From positions 13,520 to 31,817 of the forward strand of contig CAJOEG010000022.1 of assembly GCA_905233405.1 (NCBI GenBank): a stretch of DNA of 18,298 nucleotides, written 5' to 3'. A model generated the notes under the pieces. The model searched no databases. It saw only the letters and a program-made list of their open reading frames with translations, and had not been told where the DNA came from. Below, piece by piece: positions 1 to 7,655 of the stretch. This stretch comes from an uncultured Bacteroidales bacterium (GTDB lineage: Bacteria > Bacteroidota > Bacteroidia > Bacteroidales > ML635J-15). Position numbers and translations under genes: made by a program. Position 1 is the stretch's first letter. Each line of letters opens with the position of its first letter.

Positions 1-782
1 CCTACACAAGCTCCAACCGGGTCAACGCGCTCATCGTATGATTCAACGGCAACCTTAGCTCTTTCGCCAGGGATACGTACAATCTTCTTGATTGTGATAA
101 GTCCTGAATCACCAATTTCTGGAATTTCCTGTTCGAAAAGTCTTTCGAGGAACTTTTCGGAAGTACGCGAAATCTTTATGATTGGGCTTCCGTTCTTGAG
201 TTCAACGCTGGAGATTACAGCCTTGAGTGTGTCGCCCTTGCGGTACTTGTCGCTAGGAATCTGGTCTTGCTTCGAGAGGAGAAGTTCTGTTCCTTCTTCG
301 TCGCGGACAAGGATTTCGCGCTTCCATACCTGATAAACTTCAGCAGTGATAAGGTCACCTATTCTGTCCTTGTACTTGAGGTAGATGTTGTCCTTTTCAC
401 GTTCCATAATCTTTGCCTGAAGGTTCTGCTTCAGAGCGAGGATTGCACGACGACCAAAGTCCTGCAAGCGGATTTCGTCGGAATATTCTTCGCCAACTTC
501 GTAGTCCTCATCTATTTTCTGGGCTTCCGACAGCGGAATCTTTGTGTATTTGTCCTCTATTTCATCGTAGTCGTCATCCTCGACAACAGTCCTTGTACGC
601 CATATTTCAAGGTCACCAGTCTTGTCGTTTACAATTACGTTGAACTTGCTGTCTTCACCATACAATTTTACCAATGTTGATGAAAATACGTCCTTCATTA
701 CGCCAATCATCGTTGACCTGTCGATGTTTTTTAATTCCTTAAATTCGGCAAAGGTGTCAATTAAGTTTTCCTGTACTCCCAT
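1..782 (-). CDS. nusA: Transcription termination/antitermination factor NusA (5' part, cut by the window edge)
   Basis: NusA binds RNA polymerase and nascent RNA and modulates pausing, termination and antitermination. The frame is open from the ATG at 780-782 to the left edge, giving about 260 residues. It begins MGVQENLIDTFAEFKELKNI, typical of the N-terminal RNA polymerase-binding domain of Bacteroidota NusA. An S1 RNA-binding domain follows (around residues 130-200; DRIGDLITAEVYQVWKRE). The start of KH1 comes next (IVRIPGERAKVAVES, then DPVGACVG at the edge). It starts 8 bases after the rimP stop, so the two are surely cotranscribed, the usual rimP-nusA-infB order. The C-terminal part is outside the window. 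Confidence 0.95.
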   Translation of the reverse strand, partial: MGVQENLIDTFAEFKELKNIDRSTMIGVMKDVFSSTLVKLYGEDSKFNVIVNDKTGDLEIWRTRTVVEDDDYDEIEDKYTKIPLSEAQKIDEDYEVGEEYSDEIRLQDFGRRAILALKQNLQAKIMEREKDNIYLKYKDRIGDLITAEVYQVWKREILVRDEEGTELLLSKQDQIPSDKYRKGDTLKAVISSVELKNGSPIIKISRTSEKFLERLFEQEIPEIGDSGLITIKKIVRIPGERAKVAVESYDERVDPVGACV

Positions 783-790
783 GGTAATCT

Positions 791-1249
791 TTATTTAAAG
801 TCAATTACGCTTTTAACTGTTTTTATATTAATTCGTTCTATATCAAATTGTTCTGTTACGACTACCTTTTTGTTCGCTTCCTTTTTCACGGTGGCAGTCT
901 CAATAGTTATGGTATTGTCGGACACTGCTTTAAGCGTTGCGACGATTTTTTCACCGTCGACATAAACGATTTCCACCTGCTTGCCGATATTCTTCAGGTA
1001 CTGCTCCTTTACGCGGAAAGGATTTGTGAGACCAGGAGAACTTACCTCAAGCGAATAGTCTTCTTTTTCGCGGTCGAGGCACTCTTCGATGGCCTGACTT
1101 ATGCGGCGGCACTCGTCTATTGTTATTCCATTCATATCGTCAACGTATATGGAAATATCGTTGGATACACTTACGGCAATATCCACAACAAACTGTGTTT
1201 CAGAAAGAAACCGTTTGCTTAAAACTTCTATATCTTCTTTCCTTATCAA
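791..1249 (-). CDS. rimP: Ribosome maturation factor RimP
   Basis: RimP is needed for 30S subunit maturation and classically precedes nusA. The protein reads LIRKEDIEVLSKRFLSETQF..., then the conserved core DISIYVDDMNGITIDECRRI and EDYSLEVSSPGLTNPF, and a C-terminal SH3-like domain. I chose the TTG at 1247-1249 (152 residues, the normal family length). The frame also runs back to an ATG at 1333, but the extra 28 residues are not RimP-like. In addition, a strong Bacteroidota promoter (-7 at 1304-1311) lies inside that extension, so the ATG at 1333 would sit upstream of the transcript start. The family identity is sure; the TTG start is an inference. Confidence 0.93.
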   Translation of the reverse strand: MIRKEDIEVLSKRFLSETQFVVDIAVSVSNDISIYVDDMNGITIDECRRISQAIEECLDREKEDYSLEVSSPGLTNPFRVKEQYLKNIGKQVEIVYVDGEKIVATLKAVSDNTITIETATVKKEANKKVVVTEQFDIERINIKTVKSVIDFK

Positions 1250-1265
1250 CGTCAGAAAATAAAAC

Positions 1266-1284
1266 GGGAGGAATCCATCCCCCC
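1266..1284 (-). promoter_or_regulatory. GC-rich hairpin in the rimP-nusA leader
   Basis: On the minus strand the leader contains GGGGGGA, a 5-base loop, and TCCTCCC. This gives seven base pairs when one G-U pair is allowed, and it is followed at once by GTTTTATTTT. The hairpin lies between the predicted transcript start (about 1297) and the rimP start (1249). Its form resembles a weak intrinsic terminator or attenuator. Whether it acts as one is not shown by the sequence. Confidence 0.4.
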
Positions 1285-1303
1285 TGTCCGTTCTAAAACC
1301 GCA

Positions 1304-1334
1304 CAAAAGTACTGCTTTTTTCTGAAATAGCAAA
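1304..1334 (-). promoter_or_regulatory. Promoter of rimP-nusA (Bacteroidota type)
   Basis: Read on the minus strand: TTTG (1331-1334), 19 bases, TACTTTTG (1304-1311). This matches the Bacteroidota housekeeping sigma consensus (-33 TTTG, -7 TAnnTTTG). The predicted transcript start is near 1297, leaving a leader of about 48 bases before the TTG start of rimP. Confidence 0.7.
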
Positions 1335-1399
1335 TTTTTTTTGGGGACTGAAAAGTGAAGTGCTATTAGCTTTTTCGTCTGCCTGTCTTCACGTACTTT

Positions 1400-2089
1400 C
1401 TATAAGTTCTTCATCACAATAAAAACAGTTAATGCAATGACAACCAGTATCGAAATTATCAAATATATAACTGCGTTTACTCTTGTTTTCTTGTCGTAGA
1501 TATTGACTTTTTCTCCATTGAAGATACGTTTCTTGCCAAGTAACGATGCGGCGAGGAATATTCCAATTATTCCACCAGCAAAGGCAAATATATAACCGAT
1601 AATTATTGTAAAGTAGCCGCCAAATTTTGGTTTACGGACTTCTTCAAGACGCTTCTGCCTATACGCTTCCACCACCTCGTTTGAAACGTGCTTGCCCCGT
1701 TTTTCAAGAAGTGCCTGAGCCATAGCCGAATCCTCTTCGCTCCACTCGTCTGGCTTCTTGATGACGTCAAGCAATTCCTCGTCGTTAAACTCGTTTAGCA
1801 GAGAGTTTTCCTCGCTGCCAGCATTACTTATCCATTCGGCGATGTGGCTGCGAAGTTCTGTCTGCGCACGTTCAAAATCGTCTTCGGCAACCATCAGCAT
1901 AAACTTGTACTGCAATGCATCTTCGGCAACCTGTACGCCGTATGCCGTAGCCAATGTATTGTCGCTGATACTCTGCGGATTGTCAACCTTGTAGTCGATG
2001 TTGCTATCGTCGAGCACATCGGTAAAGAATTTCATGTCTTCCTCTTCGCGGAATACTCTTAAAAGTATGTAGTTCTTTTCGTCTTCCAT
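1400..2089 (-). CDS. Membrane protein with N-terminal DUF2007-like domain
   Basis: The 229-residue protein starts at the ATG 2087-2089 (MEDEKNYILLRVFREEEDMK), five bases after the aroE stop. A longer frame back to 2188 would overlap aroE and is not needed. Residues about 5-75 resemble the DUF2007 'putative signal transducing' fold: a beta-strand opening, then a stretch ending in VAEDDFERAQ. An acidic middle follows (EEELL..KPDEWSEEDSAMAQALLEKRG). Near the C-terminus are two hydrophobic helices (GGYFTIIIGYIFAFAGG and VIYLIISILVVIALTVFIVM), so it is probably an inner-membrane protein with its soluble domain in the cytoplasm. The function is unknown. Translation is probably coupled to aroE. Confidence 0.8.
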   Translation of the reverse strand: MEDEKNYILLRVFREEEDMKFFTDVLDDSNIDYKVDNPQSISDNTLATAYGVQVAEDALQYKFMLMVAEDDFERAQTELRSHIAEWISNAGSEENSLLNEFNDEELLDVIKKPDEWSEEDSAMAQALLEKRGKHVSNEVVEAYRQKRLEEVRKPKFGGYFTIIIGYIFAFAGGIIGIFLAASLLGKKRIFNGEKVNIYDKKTRVNAVIYLIISILVVIALTVFIVMKNL

Positions 2090-2094
2090 TGTGA

Positions 2095-2859
2095 TTATAT
2101 TTGTTCGTTCCAGATTTCCCAAGCCTTGTCGGCCTGTTCGTACAACATTGTCAGTCCGTTTGCTGTCCTTGCCCCCTGCGCTTCGCATTTCTCCATAAAC
2201 TTCGTCTTGCTAGGATTGTAAACAAGGTCGAGACAAGTGTGGTCGGCAGTAATGCCCTCGTATGGTATCTTCGGAAATTGCGACACGTTGGGAAACATTC
2301 CGACGGGCGTTGCATTTATTATCAGTTTGTAGTTTTGCAATGTTTTTGCTGTAAGTTTGCTGTACGGCAATTCGTCGAGCGTGGATGGCAGACGTGACAC
2401 GTTTGTCGATTTTACACCCATTTCCGAAAGGACGAACTTTGCAGTTTTTGCCGAACCTCCGCTGCCGAGTATCAAAGCCTTGCATCCCGACGGAAGGTCA
2501 AGCATCTCGAAAGTCTTGTGCAACCCAAAGATGTCGGTGTTGTAGCCTTTTAGGTGAGTATAGTCGCCGTCGCGGGTAATCTTGATGACATTTACAGTGC
2601 CGAGTTTCAGAACTATGGGGTCGAGTTCGTCAAGGAAGGGAATGATTGTTTCCTTGTAGGGAGAAGTGACATTAAGCCCCACGAGCGACGGATTGCCGGC
2701 AATTATGTTTGTCACCTTCGATACTTCGGAGATTGGGAAAAGCGTGTATTTGCAGTTTGTGAGTCCGAGTTCCGCGAATTTCTTTGTGAAGTATTTCTGC
2801 GAAAGCGAGTGGCTCAGCGAGCCTCCTATAAGTCCGAATTGTCGTTTGCGTGCTGACAT
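2095..2859 (-). CDS. aroE: Shikimate dehydrogenase
   Basis: It reduces 3-dehydroshikimate to shikimate with NADPH, the fourth step of the aromatic amino acid/chorismate pathway, in the cytoplasm. The 254 residues are the normal length for Bacteroidota AroE. Visible motifs: the shikimate-binding serines S14/S16 (GGSLSHSLSQ), the catalytic lysine K69 (TSPYKE), N90, the catalytic aspartate D109 (YNTDIFG), the NADP-binding loop GSGGSAK (132-138), NATPVGM (182-188), and the C-terminal NGLTMLYEQA. The downstream DUF2007-like gene follows within 5 bases. Confidence 0.96.
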   Translation of the reverse strand: MSARKRQFGLIGGSLSHSLSQKYFTKKFAELGLTNCKYTLFPISEVSKVTNIIAGNPSLVGLNVTSPYKETIIPFLDELDPIVLKLGTVNVIKITRDGDYTHLKGYNTDIFGLHKTFEMLDLPSGCKALILGSGGSAKTAKFVLSEMGVKSTNVSRLPSTLDELPYSKLTAKTLQNYKLIINATPVGMFPNVSQFPKIPYEGITADHTCLDLVYNPSKTKFMEKCEAQGARTANGLTMLYEQADKAWEIWNEQI

Positions 2860-2951
2860 GAGTTTTTTTGTAATTTGAATTTGTTTCTATGCTTTTTCGT
2901 TTATTTTATCAGTCATTGTTTCAGTCTGTGCTATTACTGCCCAATGATTAG

Positions 2952-3320
2952 TTATTTAGTAGTTATACGATAATTTTTTATTATTTTTACTTTTTTTGAT
3001 GCTTCTATGCTAGGTCCTTTGAATCCTTTAGGACGAATAAAACCAAAATAAGTGTAGGTAACATTTTCAATATCAACTTTTTTCACTAACATCCAATCAT
3101 TCTCAGACGGGTTATATTTTGCCCATGATCTTCCTTCGTGATAATATATTTCTTCATTTATTTGATAATATCCATTTTTGTAATCTTTGTTGTTGGATTT
3201 ATAAAAGTCAAAAAATAATATTGCACCTATGATTAATAATATCAATCCTCCATAAGCTATTTTTGGATATAACCCCTTTTTTGTTTGCTTTTTGTTAATA
3301 TTATCTTTTAAGTCTTTCAT
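2952..3320 (-). CDS. Small single-pass membrane protein, unknown function
   Basis: 122 residues with a basic N-terminus (KKQTKKGLYPK), one transmembrane helix (YGGLILLIIGAILFFDFY, about residues 24-41) and an outer domain rich in Tyr, Lys and Asn (NGYYQINEEIYYHEGRSWAKY). I recognise no family. The coding stretch is clearly more AT-rich than its neighbours, which suggests a fast-evolving or acquired gene. It starts 12 bases after the stop of the DUF368 gene, so it is probably cotranscribed with it. Confidence 0.65.
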   Translation of the reverse strand: MKDLKDNINKKQTKKGLYPKIAYGGLILLIIGAILFFDFYKSNNKDYKNGYYQINEEIYYHEGRSWAKYNPSENDWMLVKKVDIENVTYTYFGFIRPKGFKGPSIEASKKVKIIKNYRITTK

Positions 3321-3332
3321 ATCAGACTAAAC

Positions 3333-4265
3333 TTAGCATTCGCTATTTACTTCCTTTTCGACACCATCTTTCTTTTTACGCATTGCTATTGTTTCGGTAA
3401 CAATTATCAGGACCGCACCTAATATTATAATAGATACGGCTATAAAGAATTCCGTATTAATCTCTGGCATTATGTTGTCTTTTGCCATTGGTAGCGCACC
3501 ATTCTCATAAATTTTCCAAGGCCATATAATAGGAAGGCTTCCAACTATGAATCCAGTGAGAAGAGAAATTGTCATATCGTGATAGTGCTTGAAAATCCAC
3601 GCTAATACGTGTGCGAACGCTACAATTCCGACAACTACGCCAATCATTACGGGTATAATTATTTTCATCGACTCGGCAAAATTATTAGTAAGCATATCTA
3701 TTCCATTGATGACCAGTGAGTAATCACCCATAAGAACAAGTATGTACGACCCAGAAATTCCTGGCAGTATCATTCCGCTTGAACCAATTGCACCACAAAG
3801 CATCAAATAGAAGAAATTGTCGTTCTCTTGAGCAGTGGTTCCGAACGCAATCAGTAGCGAAACGCCAATTCCGATTGCGAAGGCCACAATTACACCAAAA
3901 CTCCATTTCTTAATGGTCTTTCCAACATAGAAAATAGATGCTATAAGCAGTCCAAAGAAAAGAGCCCATATATATGTAGGATAGTTCTCGAACAGGTACT
4001 TGAACAGTTTGGCCACCGAAACCATTGCCACGGCTATTCCAAGAAGCACCTCGAATAGGAATACAAAATCGGTATGTTTTGCAAATTCCTTGAATTTTCC
4101 TGTAAACAGCAGTTTTATTGCTGTGAAATTAAACGATTTGAGAGAATTGATAAGTCTTTCAAAAATTCCTGTTATCAGAGCGATGGTTCCTCCCGAAACA
4201 CCGGCAATCACGTTTGCTACTCCCATTGCCACGCCCTTGAAAAAATTCACAATAAAATTCTTCAT
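3333..4265 (-). CDS. DUF368 membrane protein, PopT-type undecaprenyl-phosphate translocase
   Basis: DUF368 proteins (PopT) have been linked to flipping undecaprenyl phosphate back to the cytoplasmic face of the inner membrane, recycling the carrier used for peptidoglycan and surface glycans. The 310-residue protein is almost wholly hydrophobic, with roughly eight or more membrane segments. It carries the two family repeats: GVANVIAGVSGGTIALITG near the N-terminus and GMILPGISGSYILVLMG in the middle. A short charged tail (MRKKKDGVEKEV) ends it. It starts one base after the stop of the endonuclease gene, so the two are probably read from the same transcript. The family call is firm; the substrate comes from family knowledge. 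Confidence 0.87.
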   Translation of the reverse strand: MKNFIVNFFKGVAMGVANVIAGVSGGTIALITGIFERLINSLKSFNFTAIKLLFTGKFKEFAKHTDFVFLFEVLLGIAVAMVSVAKLFKYLFENYPTYIWALFFGLLIASIFYVGKTIKKWSFGVIVAFAIGIGVSLLIAFGTTAQENDNFFYLMLCGAIGSSGMILPGISGSYILVLMGDYSLVINGIDMLTNNFAESMKIIIPVMIGVVVGIVAFAHVLAWIFKHYHDMTISLLTGFIVGSLPIIWPWKIYENGALPMAKDNIMPEINTEFFIAVSIIILGAVLIIVTETIAMRKKKDGVEKEVNSEC

Positions 4266-4266
4266 C

Positions 4267-5331
4267 CTAATACTTTATAATCTTTGTCGTTGCCGAACTG
4301 CCGTCGTGGAATATTGCTAAAACGAAGTAAATCCCATCTTCGGACTGTTCGATATTAATTTCTGCAAAGTTAGTTACCTTTTCTATATAAAAAGTTTTCT
4401 CGCCGAGAATATTGAAAACCGAGATTGAAATCATCGTCTTGCTGGACGTAATACTTGTTGTGCCAGTGGTTGGGTTGGGATATACCGACAACTGGGGAAC
4501 ATATTTTTCTGCATTAGCCGTTTCCAATGGACTTAGACACGATTCGAAATCGCAATGCCCAGCCCAGATTGCCTCTGCAAAGTATGGACAGTCGATAAAC
4601 GGGTTGCGGTTATGCTGTTTTGCATATATGGCATTGTTGCGGTCGATTTCCTTCTGCGAAACGGGGTCGTTATAGTGCCATTGCAGCAACATCTGCAATG
4701 CCCACGGCTTGAGTTTGCTGCCTTCGAACATTGATTCTGAAGTCTGACCGAGGTTTCTGTTCTTGTAGCACACGCTCATATAAAAATATGTACGGGCAAG
4801 GTCGCCCTTGTACTCGTCGATTGGCTCAAATACAGTTCCCGAATATCCCGAAACCGAGCAAGGACCTATTTTGCTGCCGTTTCCCGATGTGTAGGTAGGA
4901 TTAGAAACCTTGCCTAGAGGTAGATTTCCTCGCTTGTTGTTCACCCAGCCGTCAGTAGGATAAATGTGGAAAAGGTCGGTTTTCATTGGCGTACTGTCAC
5001 TAAACCAGCTTTGAGGCACGGTGTGTTCGCGGTTGTAGCAGTCGCATTCTTGTCTATAGTTGCCACATTGGTTTGTTCCAGGGGTGAAGTTGCAGTTGGA
5101 ATATATGTCCCATATTTTGCCATTGTCATTCAAGTCTGTCTGGTAGTATGCTGACCATAGTTCGCTGTAGCTCAGGGCGGTATGTGACGAAATGATAGTA
5201 TAGAGTTTCTGTCGCAGTTCCTCGCCGCAAAGGTCGCGTGCCGAATCGTAGTAACCGCTAGGCATTTGGGCATACGACACTACTGTACAAAGGAACGTTA
5301 TGATAATCAGAACTATTTTCTGTATTTTCAT
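4267..5331 (-). CDS. Secreted endonuclease I with T9SS C-terminal sorting domain
   Basis: An extracellular or surface nuclease of the endonuclease I family (EndA/Vvn type, beta-beta-alpha-metal fold). A signal peptide covers about residues 1-21 (MKIQKIVLIIITFLCTVVSY, then AQ). The catalytic region holds CYNREHTVPQSWF, with E102 and general base H103. It continues with DLFHIYPTDGWVNNKRGN, where N132 or N136 is a likely metal ligand. Several cysteine pairs fit an exported enzyme. The last ~80 residues (from YPNPTTGTTSI to GSSATTKIIKY) are a type A T9SS sorting domain, so the host should carry a type IX secretion system. It has its own promoter (5348-5378), and the DUF368 gene follows after one base. 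DNA scavenging or extracellular DNA breakdown is a reasonable role. Confidence 0.92.
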   Translation of the reverse strand: MKIQKIVLIIITFLCTVVSYAQMPSGYYDSARDLCGEELRQKLYTIISSHTALSYSELWSAYYQTDLNDNGKIWDIYSNCNFTPGTNQCGNYRQECDCYNREHTVPQSWFSDSTPMKTDLFHIYPTDGWVNNKRGNLPLGKVSNPTYTSGNGSKIGPCSVSGYSGTVFEPIDEYKGDLARTYFYMSVCYKNRNLGQTSESMFEGSKLKPWALQMLLQWHYNDPVSQKEIDRNNAIYAKQHNRNPFIDCPYFAEAIWAGHCDFESCLSPLETANAEKYVPQLSVYPNPTTGTTSITSSKTMISISVFNILGEKTFYIEKVTNFAEINIEQSEDGIYFVLAIFHDGSSATTKIIKY

Positions 5332-5347
5332 CAGTTATATTTTTGTG

Positions 5348-5378
5348 CAAAGGTAATGGATAATTGATAACCAACAAA
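5348..5378 (-). promoter_or_regulatory. Promoter of the endonuclease I gene
   Basis: Minus strand: TTTG (5375-5378), 19 bases, TACCTTTG (5348-5355). This fits the Bacteroidota consensus fully. The start codon at 5331 lies about 10 bases after the predicted transcript start, so the leader is very short. Confidence 0.7.
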
Positions 5379-5427
5379 GAATAATTAATATCTGTAAGTT
5401 ATACACGCAACATTTCTATAGGTTGAA

Positions 5428-6009
5428 TCATCGAATCTTCTCTGCGATTTCCTCTATTATCTTTGGATAATATTCGTACTCAAGTTTATGCACCTTGTTG
5501 GCTATGTCGTCGGGTGAGTCGGAAGGACTTACTTGCACTTTTGCCTGGAAGACTGTGTTGCCTTTGTCGTAGTTGCCATCGATGAGGTGGATGGTTATTC
5601 CGGTTTCGGTTTCTCCGCTTTGTTTTACGGCTTCGTGTACGTGCATTCCGTACATCCCTTTTCCTCCGAACTTAGGCAGCAGGGCAGGGTGTATGTTGAC
5701 GATTCTGTTGGGGTATTCTTTTATAAGGTATTCGGGGACTAGCCAGAGGAAGCCGGCAAGGACGATGAGGTCAATCTCGTTTTTGCGGAGGTATTCCATT
5801 ATTTTTTCCCCGTCGTTGAAATCGGCTCGGTTGAATGTCAAGGAGTCGAGGTTTAGGCGTTTTGCACGCTCAAGTACGAAGGCATCGGGCTTGTTGCATA
5901 GTACACAGACGGGTTTTGCTGTGGTTTTTCCGTTGAAGTAATTTGTGATATTTTCGACGTTAGTGCCTGAACCAGAAGCGAATAGCGCTATTCTTATAGT
6001 TTTGTTCAT
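5428..6009 (-). CDS. purN: Phosphoribosylglycinamide formyltransferase (PurN)
   Basis: Transfers a formyl group from 10-formyl-THF to GAR in purine synthesis. The 193 residues are full length. Visible: the nucleotide-binding start ALFASGSGTNVENI, the catalytic N105 and H107 (NIHPALLPKFGGKG), and the catalytic aspartate in YDKG (D148), preceded by TGITIHLID. It is divergent from acpP, an arrangement common in Bacteroidota, where purN flanks the acpP-fabF-rnc block. Confidence 0.95.
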   Translation of the reverse strand: MNKTIRIALFASGSGTNVENITNYFNGKTTAKPVCVLCNKPDAFVLERAKRLNLDSLTFNRADFNDGEKIMEYLRKNEIDLIVLAGFLWLVPEYLIKEYPNRIVNIHPALLPKFGGKGMYGMHVHEAVKQSGETETGITIHLIDGNYDKGNTVFQAKVQVSPSDSPDDIANKVHKLEYEYYPKIIEEIAEKIR

Positions 6010-6039
6010 AGTTTTGTCCTTTATGTTTGATTATCAGTG

Positions 6040-6071
6040 CAAAGTACGACAAAAAAAATGGCATGGGCAAA
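6040..6071 (-). promoter_or_regulatory. Probable purN promoter
   Basis: Minus strand: TTTG (6068-6071), 21 bases, then TACTTTG (6040-6046), one base short of TAnnTTTG. It lies about 30 bases upstream of the purN ATG, in the 155-base region shared with acpP. Confidence 0.5.
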
Positions 6072-6086
6072 AAAGAATCAAAAAAG

Positions 6087-6118
6087 TTTGACTATCTGAA
6101 ATGTATTTTGTTATTTTG
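6087..6118 (+). promoter_or_regulatory. Probable acpP-fabF-rnc promoter
   Basis: TTTG (6087-6090), 21 bases, TATTTTG (6112-6118), again one base short of the full -7 element. The predicted transcript start near 6125 leaves a leader of about 40 bases to acpP. The region is AT-rich, so the match is moderate evidence only. Confidence 0.45.
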
Positions 6119-6164
6119 CGGCGATTTTTTAAAGTGTATTTTTATTAACTTAAATTAATGTTTT

Positions 6165-6401
6165 ATGTCAGACATTGCATCTAGAGTAAAAAGTATTATA
6201 GTAGAAAAGTTGGGTGTTGACGAAGCAGAAGTAACACCAGAAGCAAGTTTCATTCAGGATTTGGGCGCTGATTCGCTGGATACTGTAGAATTGACAATGG
6301 AATTTGAAAAGGAATTCGGCGTTGAAATTCCGGATACTGAGGCCGAAAATCTCACAACTGTAGGAGCAGCAATCGCCTACATAGAAGCACATATAAAATA
6401 A
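6165..6401 (+). CDS. acpP: Acyl carrier protein (housekeeping fatty acid synthesis)
   Basis: 78 residues, acidic, with the phosphopantetheine site GADSLD (Ser37) followed by the classic helix TVELTMEFEKEFGVEIPDTEAE. It carries growing acyl chains for type II fatty acid synthesis and lipid A. It is three bases ahead of fabF. It differs clearly from the second carrier protein at 14771, which belongs to the polyene cluster. Confidence 0.96.
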   Translation: MSDIASRVKSIIVEKLGVDEAEVTPEASFIQDLGADSLDTVELTMEFEKEFGVEIPDTEAENLTTVGAAIAYIEAHIK

Positions 6402-6404
6402 TAT

Positions 6405-7655
6405 ATGGAGCTAAAGAGGGTAGTCGTAACAGGAATGGGCGCAATATCGCCCGTAGGGCTGACCTGTCTCGAAACGTGGAACAATGTTAGGGACGGTGTC
6501 AGTGGCTCTGCTCTTATCGACTCCTACGACACCTCTTCTTCTAAAACAAAGTTTGCTTGCACGGTAAAGAATTTCAATCCAGAGGAATACTTTGACAGAA
6601 AGGAACTCCGCAAGCTTGATAGGTTCAGCCAGTTTGCCATTGTCGCTTCCGACGAGGCCATAAAGGACAGTGGCGTTGATTTCGACAAGGTTGACAGGAC
6701 TAGGGCTGGAGTTGTTTGGGCATCAGGAATCGGTGGGTCAAACACAATTTTTGGTGAAATCATCGACTACACAAGCAGTGCGGTTTCTCGTTTTTCACCA
6801 TTCTTTATTCCAAAGATAATATCGGATATAGCGGCTGGAACTATTTCCATCAAATATGGTCTGATGGGACCTAACTACAATACCGTTTCGGCGTGCGCAT
6901 CGTCGGCAAATGCCATAATTGATGCTACCAACCTTATACGGCTTGATATGGCCGATATGATTGTTATCGGTGGTTCGGAAGCCTCTATAAACGAAGTGGG
7001 TATGGAAGGTTTCCAGTCGATGCAGGCAATATCTAAGAACAATGATGAGTATCAGACCGCTTCGCGTCCATTCTGTGCGACCCGTGATGGTTTTGTAATG
7101 GGTGAAGGCGGATGTGCTCTGGTGCTCGAGGAGTATGAACACGCTGTAAGACGCGGTGCAAAAATCTATGCAGAAATAGCTGGCGTTGGTCTTTCCGCCG
7201 ATGCATATCATATTACAGCTCCGCATCCTGATGGACTTGGCGGCATGATAGCGATGAACAACGCACTCAAGAATGCGGGAATAGCACCCGAAAAGATTGA
7301 CTACATTAATGCTCACGCCACATCGACGCCAATAGGCGATGTGCCAGAAATCCTTGCTATCCAGAAAGTCTTCGGCGAACACGCGTACAAGCTCAACATC
7401 AGTTCCACAAAGTCGGAAATCGGACATCTGCTCGGTGCCGCAGGGGCAATCGAGTCGATGTTCTGCATTTTCGCAATAAACGAGGGCGTGGTACCTCCTA
7501 CAATAAACCATAAGCAATTTGATGAAAAGATTGACCGCAACCTCAACCTAACATTGCATAAGGCGCAAAAGCGTAACGTTGATTATGCAATGTCTAACGC
7601 ATTCGGTTTCAGCGGACACAATACTTCCATCATCTTCAAAAAAATGGACAAGTAA
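6405..7655 (+). CDS. fabF: 3-oxoacyl-ACP synthase II (FabF)
   Basis: Elongating ketosynthase of fatty acid synthesis: condenses malonyl-ACP with acyl-ACP. The 416 residues hold the whole catalytic triad: Cys164 (VSACASSANA), His304 (NAHATSTPIGD) and His341 (KSEIGHLLGAAGA). The glycine-rich loop TRDGFVMGEGGCALVLEEYE is intact here and is a useful reference for the damaged ketosynthases at 11871 and 16711. Its stop overlaps the rnc start by one base (TAATG), implying translational coupling. Confidence 0.96.
   Translation: MELKRVVVTGMGAISPVGLTCLETWNNVRDGVSGSALIDSYDTSSSKTKFACTVKNFNPEEYFDRKELRKLDRFSQFAIVASDEAIKDSGVDFDKVDRTRAGVVWASGIGGSNTIFGEIIDYTSSAVSRFSPFFIPKIISDIAAGTISIKYGLMGPNYNTVSACASSANAIIDATNLIRLDMADMIVIGGSEASINEVGMEGFQSMQAISKNNDEYQTASRPFCATRDGFVMGEGGCALVLEEYEHAVRRGAKIYAEIAGVGLSADAYHITAPHPDGLGGMIAMNNALKNAGIAPEKIDYINAHATSTPIGDVPEILAIQKVFGEHAYKLNISSTKSEIGHLLGAAGAIESMFCIFAINEGVVPPTINHKQFDEKIDRNLNLTLHKAQKRNVDYAMSNAFGFSGHNTSIIFKKMDK

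Noticed and set aside
1335..1399. Terminator behind the DUF2007-like gene (GTGAAG ... CTTCAC then TTTT, minus strand)
   Set aside because: Only six base pairs across a loop of about 26 bases; too weak to report as a feature.
2860..2951. Promoter for aroE in the gap upstream of it
   Set aside because: No sequence close to TTTG-N19-21-TAnnTTTG was found on the minus strand; the stretch is merely AT-rich.
6795..7517. Long open frame (240 codons) on the minus strand inside fabF
   Set aside because: It lies fully antisense to an undoubted fabF with all catalytic motifs; the protein has no family-like features and is rich in Cys, Arg, His and Tyr, as codon shadows are.
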